DNA of 61,092 nt from Bacillota bacterium. Its GTDB lineage: Bacteria > Bacillota > Clostridia > Christensenellales > Aristaeellaceae. This document shows positions 22,736 to 31,707 of the stretch, in pieces (within the stretch, counting starts at the first letter, position 1; every line of letters starts with the position of its first letter). The stretch covers positions 1 through 61,092 of the forward strand of contig JAEZHK010000057.1 of NCBI GenBank assembly GCA_023416655.1. The letters are read 5' to 3'. The notes beneath the pieces were generated by a model. The model searched no databases. It was given only the letters and a program-made list of their open reading frames with translations, and had not been told where the DNA came from. The translations under genes and the position numbers were made by a program.

Positions 22736-24247
22736 TCATGTGCCCTCCTTTATAGGCGCGTGGTAGAGCTTCCAGTTCAGCGGCTTTTTGGTGGTGCGAT
22801 TCGGGGGGAGGCCCTTCCAGCTCACATAGCCCCCAAACTCATTTTTAAACGTAATCTCGTCGCACACGAGGGCGTCAAACTGTCCGCTCGTTAGGTCCAT
22901 CCTCCTCACGCCCGACTTGTCTCGGCTGAACTTGACCACCGTATAACTGTTTTTCCGGATGCTTGGGATATGCAGATAGCGGTACGACGCGCAGCCGAAG
23001 ACAGGCTCGTCATCGTAATCATCCCAACCCTTCAGGTAGTACACCAGTGCAACCCAATTGTACAGCGGGGGCGTGGTGAACCCCATCTTGTTATAGACAT
23101 AGACTTCCACATATAGCATATCTCCCTGATAGTATATCTTTTTGGCGGAGCTGTACAGCCCCTTCTGCTTTCCTACATAGGGCTTGCTGCGCGTGAACAC
23201 GTTGTCCTTGACGGTCGCCTTGCACTGCAGCGTGTAGCGCCCGTCGGGAGAGGTGGCGCGGATGGTGCAGCTGCCGGGGCTGACGCCGGTTACCACGCCG
23301 TTGTCCACGGTGGCAACAGATGTTTTGTCGCTGGTCCACACAAACTGCGCGCAGTTCAGACAGGTATCAGACATGAAGATGAACATTTGCTTTGGGATTC
23401 CCTTGATGAACGTGCCGGAGGAGGGCATCCAGGCGCTTTCGGCCGGGACGCCCGGACGCACACTCAGGTTGTAGGCAAAGCCCGGATATTTGTATTGGCC
23501 ATCAAGGGAAACGACGTAGGTTCCGGCATCCAGATACAGGCGTCTTGTGGAAAGCTGGTTGACGGCGGTGGCCTTCATCTCCGTCGAGTAGACGGTCACG
23601 CTGCCCGTCAGCACTTTCATTTTCATATCATTCTCGCCGAATTTGTTCCGAACGTTCAGCTCCACCGGGCCTGCCTGCGACAGTGTGAACTTGTAACAGT
23701 CCACGTCCCCGCCGCTATTGACGATGCCTTCTGCGCTTCCAGGGAATGCTATGGACGCGGCGCTGGCCGCCGTATCGTTTTCGCCTTCGTCGTCGAAAGG
23801 CAGCAGGGAGGCGGAAGCCGTCAGGATACAGCTGGAAGCCCTAGAGTTGTCGGAGTTGGGATACATCATGACGGTGTAGTCGCCCTTCGCCAGATACAGC
23901 GGCTTAAGCGTATTGACCTTGCGGTCATTGACAATATGATAGCCTGTTCCGTCGGAATCCCCAATTAAGGTGCAATTCTCCGGCGTGCCTTTATAGATAT
24001 AAAGACTGACTTTGTCGTTGTAGGAAGGCACGGAGGAGTTCATGGAGAACCTCGTGGAAGCGTCCAGGTGAAAGGTCACATAGCTGTTGACGACTTTGAG
24101 GTTGCTGACCGCATATGGCACGCCGTTCAGCGGCAGCACGCCCTTGTTTTCGCCCGACAGCGTTGTCGCCGCGGCCCCGCTCGCCAGCAGAAGGCTCAGC
24201 GCCAGCGCGAACATCAGCAGCCAGAGTGGTTTGCGCATCTGACTCAT
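22736..24247 (-). CDS. Secreted PPC / Big-2 domain protein, longer paralogue
   Basis: 503 residues. Signal peptide (MRKPLWLLMFALALSLLLASGAAA), an N-terminal beta-rich region with LYLAKGDYTVMMYP, a pre-peptidase C-terminal-like domain (EGENDTAASAASIAFPG, GGDVDCYKFTLSQAGPVELNV), a Big-2 domain (VWTSDKTSVATVDNGVVTGVSPGSCTI), then the same C-terminal module as its neighbour (RSKPYVGKQKGLYSSAKKIYYQGDMLYVEVYVYN). ATG 24247 has GGAGG 7 nt upstream; ATG 24262 lacks a site. It starts the operon, with a promoter and palindrome 150-210 bp upstream. Confidence 0.8.
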   Translation of the reverse strand: MSQMRKPLWLLMFALALSLLLASGAAATTLSGENKGVLPLNGVPYAVSNLKVVNSYVTFHLDASTRFSMNSSVPSYNDKVSLYIYKGTPENCTLIGDSDGTGYHIVNDRKVNTLKPLYLAKGDYTVMMYPNSDNSRASSCILTASASLLPFDDEGENDTAASAASIAFPGSAEGIVNSGGDVDCYKFTLSQAGPVELNVRNKFGENDMKMKVLTGSVTVYSTEMKATAVNQLSTRRLYLDAGTYVVSLDGQYKYPGFAYNLSVRPGVPAESAWMPSSGTFIKGIPKQMFIFMSDTCLNCAQFVWTSDKTSVATVDNGVVTGVSPGSCTIRATSPDGRYTLQCKATVKDNVFTRSKPYVGKQKGLYSSAKKIYYQGDMLYVEVYVYNKMGFTTPPLYNWVALVYYLKGWDDYDDEPVFGCASYRYLHIPSIRKNSYTVVKFSRDKSGVRRMDLTSGQFDALVCDEITFKNEFGGYVSWKGLPPNRTTKKPLNWKLYHAPIKEGT

Positions 24248-24398
24248 TCCAATTCCTCCCATTTCAATTTAACTGCAAGGCACCCTGCGGCAGCGCGAAT
24301 GTCAAGCGCAGCCGATCGCGCAAGGGTTGTAACAGGGACAGACAGAATTGCGACGGCTCAGGGGAGCTACACGGCGCCCGAAAAACCCAAAAAGCGAA

Positions 24399-24418
24399 AA
24401 ATATGATATTTCATATTT
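24399..24418. promoter_or_regulatory. A+T-rich palindrome downstream of the PPC operon promoter
   Basis: AAATATGA-TATT-TCATATTT is a perfect inverted repeat with 8-bp arms. It begins within a few bases of the predicted transcription start on the minus strand, so it is a good repressor-site candidate. Confidence 0.55.
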
Positions 24419-24428
24419 CTTTACAGGA

Positions 24429-24458
24429 ATTATATACCAATTGACTGTATTGCGTCAA
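24429..24458 (-). promoter_or_regulatory. Promoter of the PPC / Big-2 operon
   Basis: Minus strand TTGACG (24453-24458) and TATAAT (24429-24434) with 18-bp spacing. Confidence 0.7.
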
Positions 24459-24589
24459 GGGATGGAAAGGCGCCTATGAGCGAGATATCCAACTCAAAGG
24501 ATTGCTTATGCACGAGGACAGAAAATCAACGATACGGGCGCGGGTGCGATGGATGGGTACCCCGCCGACACCTTCGCGGACGAACAGAA

Positions 24590-27500
24590 TCAATCTGCGG
24601 TCTCAGCGTGTACAGTGATCGCGCACTCGGCGTAGACACCGAGGTCGGTGGTGACGCGGACCAGCGCCTCGCCTTCGGCGATGGCGGTCACGAGGCCATG
24701 GTTGTCCACGGTGACTGCGCTGCCGCTGGCGACGGCCCAGTTGAGCGCCCGGAACTGGGTGCCCCTGGGGGAGGATGCGGTGAGGAGCAGGGTGTTCTCG
24801 CCGCTCAGGGAGAGCACGGCGTTCTGGGCGTTCAGGGTGATCGACGGGGCGGGGTTCAGAACTGTCAGCGTGATGCTGCCCGTCGCGTCCCCTTCCGCCG
24901 CCTCGGCGGTGATGGTCGCCTGACCGGGACGATAGGCGGTCACCTCGCCGTTTCCGTTGGCTTTGATGATCCGGTAGACCGTGGAGCGCCAGGTGAGCTT
25001 CACCTCGCTGGCGTCCGTTGGGATGAGTGTGGCGTTCAGTTTCACCGTCTCGCCGGGATAGAGCAGGGTCTGCCCGTCCTCGGCGGTGAGCAGGATCGAT
25101 TCCGCCAGCGTCTTTACGGTCACTTTGCAGGAGGCGGATAGTCCGTTTCCACTGGATGCGGTGATGACAGCGGTACCGTTCGAAACGCCCGTCACCACGC
25201 CGTCCCCGTTGACCTTCGCGCACGGATTGTCCGAAGACCAGCGGAGCGATTTGTCGGTCGCGTTCTTCGGTGAAATTTTCGCGGTGAGTTTTGTGGACTT
25301 GCCGGTCAGCACCGCCGCGGTTTCCGGCAGGGAGACGGCGGACACCGGGGAGACGACCTCGAGTGCGAAGGTCCCGGCCACCTTCGTGCCGTCTTTGGCG
25401 GTGGCGGTGAGGATCACCTTGCCCGGCTTAATGGCCCGCACCAGCCCGTTTTCGTCCACGGCCGCCGTGTACTTGTTCGTGGACGTCCAGTTGACGCGCT
25501 GGTAGGCGCTTTCCGGCAGCACCTCCGCATTTAACTGCAGCGTACCGTTCACTTCCAGCGCCGCGGCCCCGCTCTGCGATCGGACGGCGACGGATTTGGC
25601 TGGGTCCGTGACATAAACGCTACAGGAGGCGGAGCGTCCGTTCGCGGCGGTCGCGGTAACCACCGCGACGCCCATGCAGTCGCCTGCGGTGACCGTGCCG
25701 TCCCCGGCGACCGAGGCGATCCCCGGCTGCGCGTCGACGGTCCACGTCAGCGTTTTATCGGGCGCGCTGGCGGGGGACAGCTTCGCGCTCAGTTTCCGGG
25801 TCTTGCCCGGGAGCAGTTGGACCTCCGCGGGCAGCTCGACCTTGGCCACCTCGTTCGCCACTCGAAAGAAGACGGAGCTTTCGAACCGCTCGCCGTCCGC
25901 GGGGCTGACCATCGCCGCCGTGATGGTCACCGTACCTTCGCCGGTGGCCTTCACGAGGCCGCTTTCGTCGACCGCCGCGACGCTCGAATCCGAAGAAGTG
26001 TATTGGACGGGGTAATCGGCCCAGACGGGTGTCGGCTCGGGCGTGAGCTGCAACGCGTCGCTGACGATCAGCTTGTAGCCGTCGCCCTCGGCCACCGCGC
26101 CCTCCGGCACGGCCAGATTCAATGCGGTGAGCTTGCCGATGGTCAGCTTCGCCGCCGCGCTGGTGGCTTCGGCGTAGTTCTCCCCGGCTGCCACCGTGGC
26201 CTTGACGTAGTATTCGCCGGGCTCGACGGGGGGAGAGGGTAGCAGGCTGTCCTCCCCGCAGGCGGGGTCGGAGTAGTACGCATAGATTATCTCGCCCAAG
26301 AGCGTTTCGCCCAATGCGCCTTTTACGCTGGCGGTGCCGACGGAAACGGGCTCTCCGGTGTAGGGGAATTGCATGTCGTCCAGCGTCACCGTGGGGGAGC
26401 CGGGCAGGATTTCGAACGGGGACACGCCCTCGCTGGGCATCAGGAAGGCCTGGTCGTCGCCCTCGTAGCGGGCTTTTACCCAGTAGGAACCGGCGTCTTT
26501 CGGGAGGTCGTCCGTGAACGGGCCTTCGGGCCGGGCCGCGTAGGCGAAGGACGCCTTCGCGCCCGGGACGGGCGCGCCTCCGGCGTTAACGGTCGCTGTC
26601 GGCGCGAATGTTTCGCCGTATTGGACGTTGAGAGCCTCCGCCGCCGTCACCGTGGCCTGGAAGAGCCGGAGCGCGTAGCTACCCTCGAAGGGCACCTGCT
26701 TGAGCGAACTGCCCTCCATGCCGGAGAGCTGGAACCAGCCCTCTTCGGCCCATTCGCCGCGCTGCACCGCCACGGCCCCCGCGGCGTTGCCGTTCAGGGT
26801 GAGGAAGACCGTTTGATTGACGATCGGCGCTTTTTCAAAGTACAGTACGCTGTCCACAAACGGGTTCGACGTATCAAGGAGCGTCGTCCCGGAGTTCGCG
26901 GTAGAAAAGATGCCGCCGCCGAGTTCCGCGCGGTTTGATTCAAAGCCGCAGCCGGTGACCGTAAGGCTGCCCGCCTGGTGTACGCCGCCCCCGCGCTGCG
27001 CCCTGTTCCCTTTGACCGCGCCGCCCGCGAGCTTCAGGACGCCCAGGTTGTTTACGCCGCCGCCCGTGCTGGAGGCGGTGTTGTCCGCGATCTCGCCGCC
27101 GTCCAACTCGCAAGCGCCCTGGTTGAAGAGGCCGCCACCCATGCCCGTGGACGTGTTGCCACTGACGGAGCCTTCCGCCAGATCGAAGGTTCCGTTTTCG
27201 CCGTTCAGAATGCCGCCGCCCGCCTGGGACGCGTTGCCGTCGATTTGGCCGCCGGTCATGCGGAAGGTGGCGTTGTTGTACACGCCGCCGCCGGAGGTAC
27301 CCGAGTTGCCCCCGATCCGTCCGCCGGAGAGTTCGAGCTGCGCGCGATTGCAGACGCCGCCGCCCATGCCCCCGGCGAAGTTTCCGGCGATCTCCCCGCC
27401 GGATATGGAAACGGAACCCTTGTTACTCAGGATGCCGCCGCCGTCGAATGTGACCCGGTTATCGGTGACTTCGCCGCCGGTGACGAGAACGGACCCGGCC

Positions 27501-28048
27501 TCATTGTAGACGCCGCCGCCCCGCTGGGCGATGTTGCCGGTGATGCGGCCCCCGGCGACCTCCACCCTGCCGCTTTTAAGAAATACGCCGCCGCCGTACT
27601 GCGTGTTCCCGCCGGTCAGCGCCGCGCCCGACTCGATCCGAAGCGTACCGCCGCCCTCGATGGAGACGACGCTGTTGTCGCTGCCCGCGAAAGCCCTGCC
27701 GTCGAAGGTCAGGCTGCCGCCCTTGCCGATCAGGGTCAGCGAGGCCGTACCCTGGATTTTGACCATGGGGCGGTTGCCCGCGAAGGTGCGCCGGACCAGA
27801 ACATCCTTGGATGCGAGAAGGGTGACATTCTTGACGATCTCAATGGGGGCGTCCAGATCCACGTCCCGGAGCACCTCGACAGAGTCGCCGATTTCGGCCG
27901 CGTTCAGCGCGTCCGCGAGCGACGGGTAATCGACGCCGGTCTCCGCGATCTTCGCCACGGCTTCCGCGCCCGGTGATGATTCGGCGTATGACGGAATGGA
28001 CGGCAGCAAAAGGCACAGGATCATCAGGAGCGCCAGGCACTTTCTCAT
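24590..28048 (-). CDS. Large secreted beta-helix and Big-2 repeat protein
   Basis: 1152 residues. A signal peptide (MRKCLALLMILCLLLPSIPSYA) is followed by a right-handed beta-helix (about 40-400) made of repeated GGGVYN, GGGILS and ITGN/GGEI-type turns, as in autotransporter and pectate-lyase-like folds. Next come MBG/cell-wall-type modules (TVTLDDMQFPYTGEPVSVGTA, about 530-640), then at least five Big-2 repeats with the VDENGLVRAIKPGKVILTATA pattern. No LPXTG motif, S-layer motif or C-terminal membrane segment is seen. It is probably an adhesive or wall-associated protein. ATG 28048 has GGGAGG upstream. Confidence 0.8.
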   Translation of the reverse strand: MRKCLALLMILCLLLPSIPSYAESSPGAEAVAKIAETGVDYPSLADALNAAEIGDSVEVLRDVDLDAPIEIVKNVTLLASKDVLVRRTFAGNRPMVKIQGTASLTLIGKGGSLTFDGRAFAGSDNSVVSIEGGGTLRIESGAALTGGNTQYGGGVFLKSGRVEVAGGRITGNIAQRGGGVYNEAGSVLVTGGEVTDNRVTFDGGGILSNKGSVSISGGEIAGNFAGGMGGGVCNRAQLELSGGRIGGNSGTSGGGVYNNATFRMTGGQIDGNASQAGGGILNGENGTFDLAEGSVSGNTSTGMGGGLFNQGACELDGGEIADNTASSTGGGVNNLGVLKLAGGAVKGNRAQRGGGVHQAGSLTVTGCGFESNRAELGGGIFSTANSGTTLLDTSNPFVDSVLYFEKAPIVNQTVFLTLNGNAAGAVAVQRGEWAEEGWFQLSGMEGSSLKQVPFEGSYALRLFQATVTAAEALNVQYGETFAPTATVNAGGAPVPGAKASFAYAARPEGPFTDDLPKDAGSYWVKARYEGDDQAFLMPSEGVSPFEILPGSPTVTLDDMQFPYTGEPVSVGTASVKGALGETLLGEIIYAYYSDPACGEDSLLPSPPVEPGEYYVKATVAAGENYAEATSAAAKLTIGKLTALNLAVPEGAVAEGDGYKLIVSDALQLTPEPTPVWADYPVQYTSSDSSVAAVDESGLVKATGEGTVTITAAMVSPADGERFESSVFFRVANEVAKVELPAEVQLLPGKTRKLSAKLSPASAPDKTLTWTVDAQPGIASVAGDGTVTAGDCMGVAVVTATAANGRSASCSVYVTDPAKSVAVRSQSGAAALEVNGTLQLNAEVLPESAYQRVNWTSTNKYTAAVDENGLVRAIKPGKVILTATAKDGTKVAGTFALEVVSPVSAVSLPETAAVLTGKSTKLTAKISPKNATDKSLRWSSDNPCAKVNGDGVVTGVSNGTAVITASSGNGLSASCKVTVKTLAESILLTAEDGQTLLYPGETVKLNATLIPTDASEVKLTWRSTVYRIIKANGNGEVTAYRPGQATITAEAAEGDATGSITLTVLNPAPSITLNAQNAVLSLSGENTLLLTASSPRGTQFRALNWAVASGSAVTVDNHGLVTAIAEGEALVRVTTDLGVYAECAITVHAETAD

Positions 28049-28119
28049 GGGTTGCGCCTCCCTCGTTTCGAGTCTTTCGTGTCGCCCGTAGAGTACAGTT
28101 CAGTTGGTATGCGCAGCGC

Positions 28120-28875
28120 TCAGGGCTTGACCGAGCGGGTCATGAAGAAGAGAGGGATGTTCATTTCATGCAGGTGGCCCGACCCGGCGGTGTCCTGAAA
28201 GATGTGCGTCAGGATGAGCCCCGCCTCCAACTGCCCGCCCACCTGTTCCTCGACGGTATGGGAGAATTGGATGCCCCAGTCGTCCCGCATGCACATTTCG
28301 TAGAGCTTGGGGTCCTTCAGGGGGTTGAAGGGCAGCCTGCGGATCACGCATTTCTGATCGTCGTCCAAAGCGTAGGCGATGCCGTTGTCCAGCCCGGCCA
28401 GAAGGATGCCGCCGCGCTTCAGCACGCGGTGGCATTCCCGCCAGACGGGGTAAACGTCCTCAATATAGCTGTTGGAGACCGGATGGAAGATCAGGTCAAA
28501 GCATTCGTTCGGGAAGGGGAAGGGCTTTGTCATGTCGGCCCGGACGATCTCGATTTCATAGCCCTCGCGCCGGGCCACCATCTCGTCCTGTTCCAGCTGG
28601 CGGCGCGAATAGTCCAGCACCGTGCACTTCGCGCCAAGCGCGCTGAACACGGGCATCTGCTGCCCACCTCCGCTCGCGAGGCCCAGCACCTTCGTGCCTT
28701 TCAAATCGCAGAACCATTCATGGGGCACCGGCTTTGTCGGCGTCAGAAGCACCGACCATTCGCCCGACTTCGCCTTCAAAAAGGTTTCGTGGTCGATCGC
28801 CCGGCCCCACTCCCAGCCGCTGTCCACCCAGGCGTCGACGACGTCCGAATTGATGTCGGTATACTCGCGGTCCAT
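28120..28875 (-). CDS. Class I SAM-dependent methyltransferase
   Basis: 251 residues. Motif I is TKVLGLASGGGQQMPVFSALGAKCTVLDYS, with Asp of the second strand binding the SAM ribose. VRADMTKPFPFPNECFDLIFHPVSNSYI and the motif RVLKRGGILLAGLDN complete the Rossmann-like methyltransferase core. The substrate is not evident. ATG 28875 has AAAGGAG 9 nt upstream; the longer ORF start at 28980 runs into the region before the next gene. It stands alone, divergent from the GNAT gene at 29024. Confidence 0.85.
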   Translation of the reverse strand: MDREYTDINSDVVDAWVDSGWEWGRAIDHETFLKAKSGEWSVLLTPTKPVPHEWFCDLKGTKVLGLASGGGQQMPVFSALGAKCTVLDYSRRQLEQDEMVARREGYEIEIVRADMTKPFPFPNECFDLIFHPVSNSYIEDVYPVWRECHRVLKRGGILLAGLDNGIAYALDDDQKCVIRRLPFNPLKDPKLYEMCMRDDWGIQFSHTVEEQVGGQLEAGLILTHIFQDTAGSGHLHEMNIPLFFMTRSVKP

Positions 28876-29023
28876 GGAAGCTTCTCCTTTTATACATGTC
28901 TGGATCAGTATACCATGGACCGCCACAGCGCGCAAATCCTTCACGAATTTTCCAAAAAAGAGCGTTGAAAACAGGCGCAAACCGGCGTATCATCGGAGGA
29001 TATTGAAAAGGGAGGCGGGCAGG

Positions 29024-29575
29024 ATGCCGGAAGGGGAATGGACGATCCGCACGGCCAGGGAAGAGGACGCGGCGGAGCTTGTCGCGATCTATGAGCACTA
29101 TGTGCAAAACACGGTGATCACCTTCGAGTACGACGTGCCAAGCGTGGAGGAATTCGCGGGGCGCATCCGGACCATTCTCCCAAAGTACCCCTACCTCGTG
29201 GCGGAATCCGGCGGGGAGATCGGGGGGTACGCCTACGCGAACGTCTTCAAGGCGCGGGCGGCCTACGACTGGGCGGTGGAGACCAGCATCTACGTCCGCA
29301 AGGACATCCGCGGGCGGGGCGTCGGCGCGGCGCTGTACTGTGCGCTGGAGGAGATGCTCGGCAGGATGAATGTGATCAACCTGAACGCAGGCGTCTCCTA
29401 CCCCAATCCGGAGAGCATCGGCTTCCACGAGAGGTTCGGCTATAAAATCGTCGGCCATTTCACCAAATGCGGCTACAAGCTGGGCGCGTGGCACGACGTG
29501 GTGTGGATGGAGAAGTTCATCGCCCCCCACGATAATCCGCCGAAGGCCGTCGTGCCCTTCCCGATGCTGCCGTAG
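29024..29575 (+). CDS. GNAT N-acetyltransferase, phosphinothricin acetyltransferase-like
   Basis: 183 residues. IRTAREEDAAELVAIYEHYVQNTVITFEYDVPSVEEF is typical of the Pat/Bar group; VETSIYVRKDIRGRGVGAALYCALEEML is the acetyl-CoA pyrophosphate-binding motif (RGxGxGxxL), and the FHERFGYKIVGHFTKCGYKLGAWHDVVWMEK ending fits the same group. It would acetylate an amine such as methionine sulfoximine or a related amino acid. ATG 29024 has GGGAGG upstream. Confidence 0.88.
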   Translation: MPEGEWTIRTAREEDAAELVAIYEHYVQNTVITFEYDVPSVEEFAGRIRTILPKYPYLVAESGGEIGGYAYANVFKARAAYDWAVETSIYVRKDIRGRGVGAALYCALEEMLGRMNVINLNAGVSYPNPESIGFHERFGYKIVGHFTKCGYKLGAWHDVVWMEKFIAPHDNPPKAVVPFPMLP

Positions 29576-29596
29576 GGGAGCAACTCCATATTCTTG

Positions 29597-29630
29597 GCGC
29601 GCGACTCGGCATTGCCGGGCGCGCTTTTTT
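29597..29630 (+). terminator. Terminator of the GNAT gene
   Basis: GCGCGC (29597-29602) pairs with GCGCGC (29619-29624), with CGGC/GCCG pairing inside, followed by six T. Confidence 0.9.
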
Positions 29631-29712
29631 CTTGAAACTGAAAGGGCCCACACAATTTCTACACAAAACGCTGCTATACTTGCGGCAGCAAAAACGCAAG
29701 AAGGTGACCGGA

Positions 29713-30270
29713 ATGAACGGATTAAAGAAGAGAAAATCCATCGGTAAAAGACTGGCGCGCGCCGCCGCGGTGGCCGTCGCCCTGGTGGTTCTGGGCTTTT
29801 TGGCGCTGAACGGAGCGCGGAACACGGCCGGGAACGTGCTCGCGCATGGCAATGCCGCCGAGGCCGCCAGCGCGGAGCAGACAGCTCCGCCGCAGGACGG
29901 TGCGCCTCAGGGCGAAGCAAGCGAGAATGTGCAGAAGGTGCGCACTTCGCTGGCGTCCGGCTATGAACCGATCACCGTGACGGCGGGAATCCCGGTGGAG
30001 TGGACAATCGACGCGCCGGAAGGTTCCATCTACGGCTGCAATTACATCATGTCGGCCCCGGAATTTGGCATAGAGCATGAGTTTACGCCAGGCGAAAACG
30101 TGATCCGCTTCACCCCCGAGAAGGCAGGGACTTACCCCTACAGCTGCTGGATGGGCATGATTTCAAGCACAATCACCGTCGTCGAGCCTGGCGCGGCGAC
30201 GGACAATCCGGCTGCTGAGGCTGCTCCGGCATACACGGTACCGCCGATATCCGGTTCCTGCTGCAGTTAA
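29713..30270 (+). CDS. Membrane-anchored cupredoxin-domain protein
   Basis: 185 residues. A Lys/Arg-rich N-terminus and hydrophobic segment (about 15-36) form a signal anchor; an Ala/Glu linker follows, then a cupredoxin fold (about 75-155). YGCNYIMSAPEFG and KAGTYPYSCWMGMISSTI give Cys and Met residues in the usual copper-ligand positions, but no His ligand is evident in the second loop, so a CupA- or FtrB-like site is more likely than plastocyanin. The end, GSCCS, adds two cysteines. It is followed 48 bp later by the DUF2318 lipoprotein, and both should work at the outer face of the membrane in copper or iron handling. Confidence 0.8.
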   Translation: MNGLKKRKSIGKRLARAAAVAVALVVLGFLALNGARNTAGNVLAHGNAAEAASAEQTAPPQDGAPQGEASENVQKVRTSLASGYEPITVTAGIPVEWTIDAPEGSIYGCNYIMSAPEFGIEHEFTPGENVIRFTPEKAGTYPYSCWMGMISSTITVVEPGAATDNPAAEAAPAYTVPPISGSCCS

Positions 30271-30318
30271 GTGGCGGCGGATGAGAGGCCAATTCTTCAA
30301 GATTTTAGGAGGGTTCCC

Positions 30319-30861
30319 ATGCTGAAAAGAGCCTTGATGCCGCTACTGCTCGTGGCGATGCTCGCGCTGATACTGACCGGCTGCACGGTCAGCAAGGCCG
30401 CGGATCCGGCCGGGACGTCTGCCCAGTCATCCGCACCTTCGCCCGCCGCGGCGACTGCCGCCCCCGTTCCGACCGATGCCCAGGCACCGGAGAGCGCCGG
30501 CGCGCTGGCGATTCCCCTTGCCGAACTGGATGGCAACGCGCATTTCTATACCGCGGACGTGGACGGCGTTTCGGTGGAAGTGGTCGCGGTCAAGCTGGCC
30601 GACGGATCGATCCGGACCGCCTTCAACGCCTGCCAGGTCTGCTATGACTCGGGCAGGGGGTATTTCAAGCAGGAGGGCAACGAACTGGTCTGCCAGAACT
30701 GCGGCAACCGCTACACAATGGATCAGGTGGGCCTGAACGCGGGCGGGTGCAATCCGGCGCCCATCGGGGAGTCCGACCGGTCGAGCGACGGCACGACCCT
30801 CACCATCTCCCAGGACGTCCTGAAAACAGGCAGGGCGCTGGCGGAATACAGGAAGATTTGA
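30319..30861 (+). CDS. DUF2318 (FtrD-like) Fe-S lipoprotein
   Basis: 180 residues. The N-terminus has a lipobox, LALILTGC, so Cys would be lipidated. After a Pro/Ala linker the DUF2318 domain has TAFNACQVCYDSGRGYFKQ, ELVCQNCGNRYTMDQVG and GGCNPAPI, the cysteine pattern of FtrD-like membrane iron-sulfur proteins. In FtrABCD systems such proteins take part in ferrous iron uptake with a cupredoxin partner; the permease and P19 genes are missing here. ATG 30319 has AGGAGGG upstream. Confidence 0.85.
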   Translation: MLKRALMPLLLVAMLALILTGCTVSKAADPAGTSAQSSAPSPAAATAAPVPTDAQAPESAGALAIPLAELDGNAHFYTADVDGVSVEVVAVKLADGSIRTAFNACQVCYDSGRGYFKQEGNELVCQNCGNRYTMDQVGLNAGGCNPAPIGESDRSSDGTTLTISQDVLKTGRALAEYRKI

Positions 30862-30920
30862 TCGCTGCACCAAGCGACGACCGGGGCATGGCGCGAATCC
30901 TGCCGGAACACACTGTTTGC

Positions 30921-30950
30921 GGGCGTTTTCGAACTTTTTTCGAAGCGCCC
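30921..30950 (+). terminator. Hairpin after the DUF2318 gene
   Basis: GGGCG plus TTCGAA (30921-30933) can pair with TTCGAA plus CGCCC (30939-30950) with a small bulge. There is no U-tract behind it, so it may be an attenuator or terminator within the cluster. Confidence 0.45.
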
Positions 30951-30952
30951 TC

Positions 30953-30975
30953 GTCCAAATTCTGCAAATTTGGAC
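30953..30975. promoter_or_regulatory. Palindrome before the response-regulator gene
   Basis: GTCCAAATT-CTGCA-AATTTGGAC is a perfect inverted repeat with 9-bp arms, ending 10 bp before the GGAGG of the response-regulator gene. It could be an operator or an RNA hairpin near the ribosome site. Confidence 0.55.
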
Positions 30976-30998
30976 TTGAGCAGCCGGAGGGGACGAAC

Positions 30999-31700
30999 AT
31001 GAACGCGAAACCCCGCACCATTCTGGTCGTGGACGACGAGCCGAAGATCCTGGACGTGGTCGCCTCGTACCTGGAGAGCCGCGGCTACCGCGCGTTGAAG
31101 GCGGAGACCGGCCATGAGGCGCTCGCCGCCTTTGAGCGGGAGAACGTGGCGCTGGTGGTGCTGGACCTGATGCTGCCCGACATGCCGGGCGAAGAGGTCT
31201 GCCGGAGGCTTCGGAACATCTCCCGCGTGCCGGTCATCATGCTGACGGCGAAATCCGACGAGGCGAGCCTGCTCCAGGGCCTCGGCATTGGCGCGGACGA
31301 CTACGTGACCAAACCCTTCAGCCTGAAGGCGCTGGCGGCGCGGGTCGAGGCGGTCCTCAGGCGGTCGGGCGGCGATCTCGTGCCGCTCTCCGTTCGCGCT
31401 TCCTTCCGGGACGGTGACCTGATGGTGGATTTCGAAAAGGGCGTCGTGAAAAAGGCTGGGCACGACGTCGCGCTGACCCCCAGCGAAACGAAGATCCTGT
31501 CGGCGCTCATCAAGGTGCCCGGCAAGGTGTTCACCCGGGAGGAGCTGGTGGAGCTGGCGCTTGGCAGCGAGTTCGACGGCTACGACCGCGCCATCGACAG
31601 CCATGTCAAGAACCTCCGACAGAAGATCGAGGACGACCCGCGGTCGCCCGTCTATGTCCTGACCATCCATGGAACGGGGTACAAATTCGGTGGCGAGTGA
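30999..31700 (+). CDS. OmpR/PhoB-family response regulator
   Basis: 233 residues. The receiver domain has the acidic pair D12/D13, phosphoacceptor D56 (VVLDLMLPD), the Thr of MLTAKS and the Lys of YVTKPFS. The C-terminal winged HTH (about 130-230) has LTPSETKILSALIKVPGKVFTREELVE and IDSHVKNLRQKIEDDPRSPVYVLTIHGTGYKF. ATG 30999 follows CGGAGGGG. It lies 7 bp before the histidine kinase. Its position after the cupredoxin and DUF2318 genes suggests control of metal or redox stress genes. Confidence 0.93.
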   Translation: MNAKPRTILVVDDEPKILDVVASYLESRGYRALKAETGHEALAAFERENVALVVLDLMLPDMPGEEVCRRLRNISRVPVIMLTAKSDEASLLQGLGIGADDYVTKPFSLKALAARVEAVLRRSGGDLVPLSVRASFRDGDLMVDFEKGVVKKAGHDVALTPSETKILSALIKVPGKVFTREELVELALGSEFDGYDRAIDSHVKNLRQKIEDDPRSPVYVLTIHGTGYKFGGE

Positions 31701-31707
31701 GAAAAAA

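Larger units (their letters stand above)
24248..24589. other. 342-bp intergenic region between exported-protein genes
   Basis: It contains the minus-strand promoter (24429-24458) and palindrome (24399-24418) of the PPC operon, with about 175 bases of untranslated leader. I see no gene, no riboswitch I recognise, and no clear terminator for the gene ending at 24590. Confidence 0.6.

Noticed and set aside
24590..28048. Plus-strand ORFs antisense to the beta-helix protein
   Set aside because: They mirror the Gly-rich repeat codons, lack starts with ribosome sites and have no recognisable domain.
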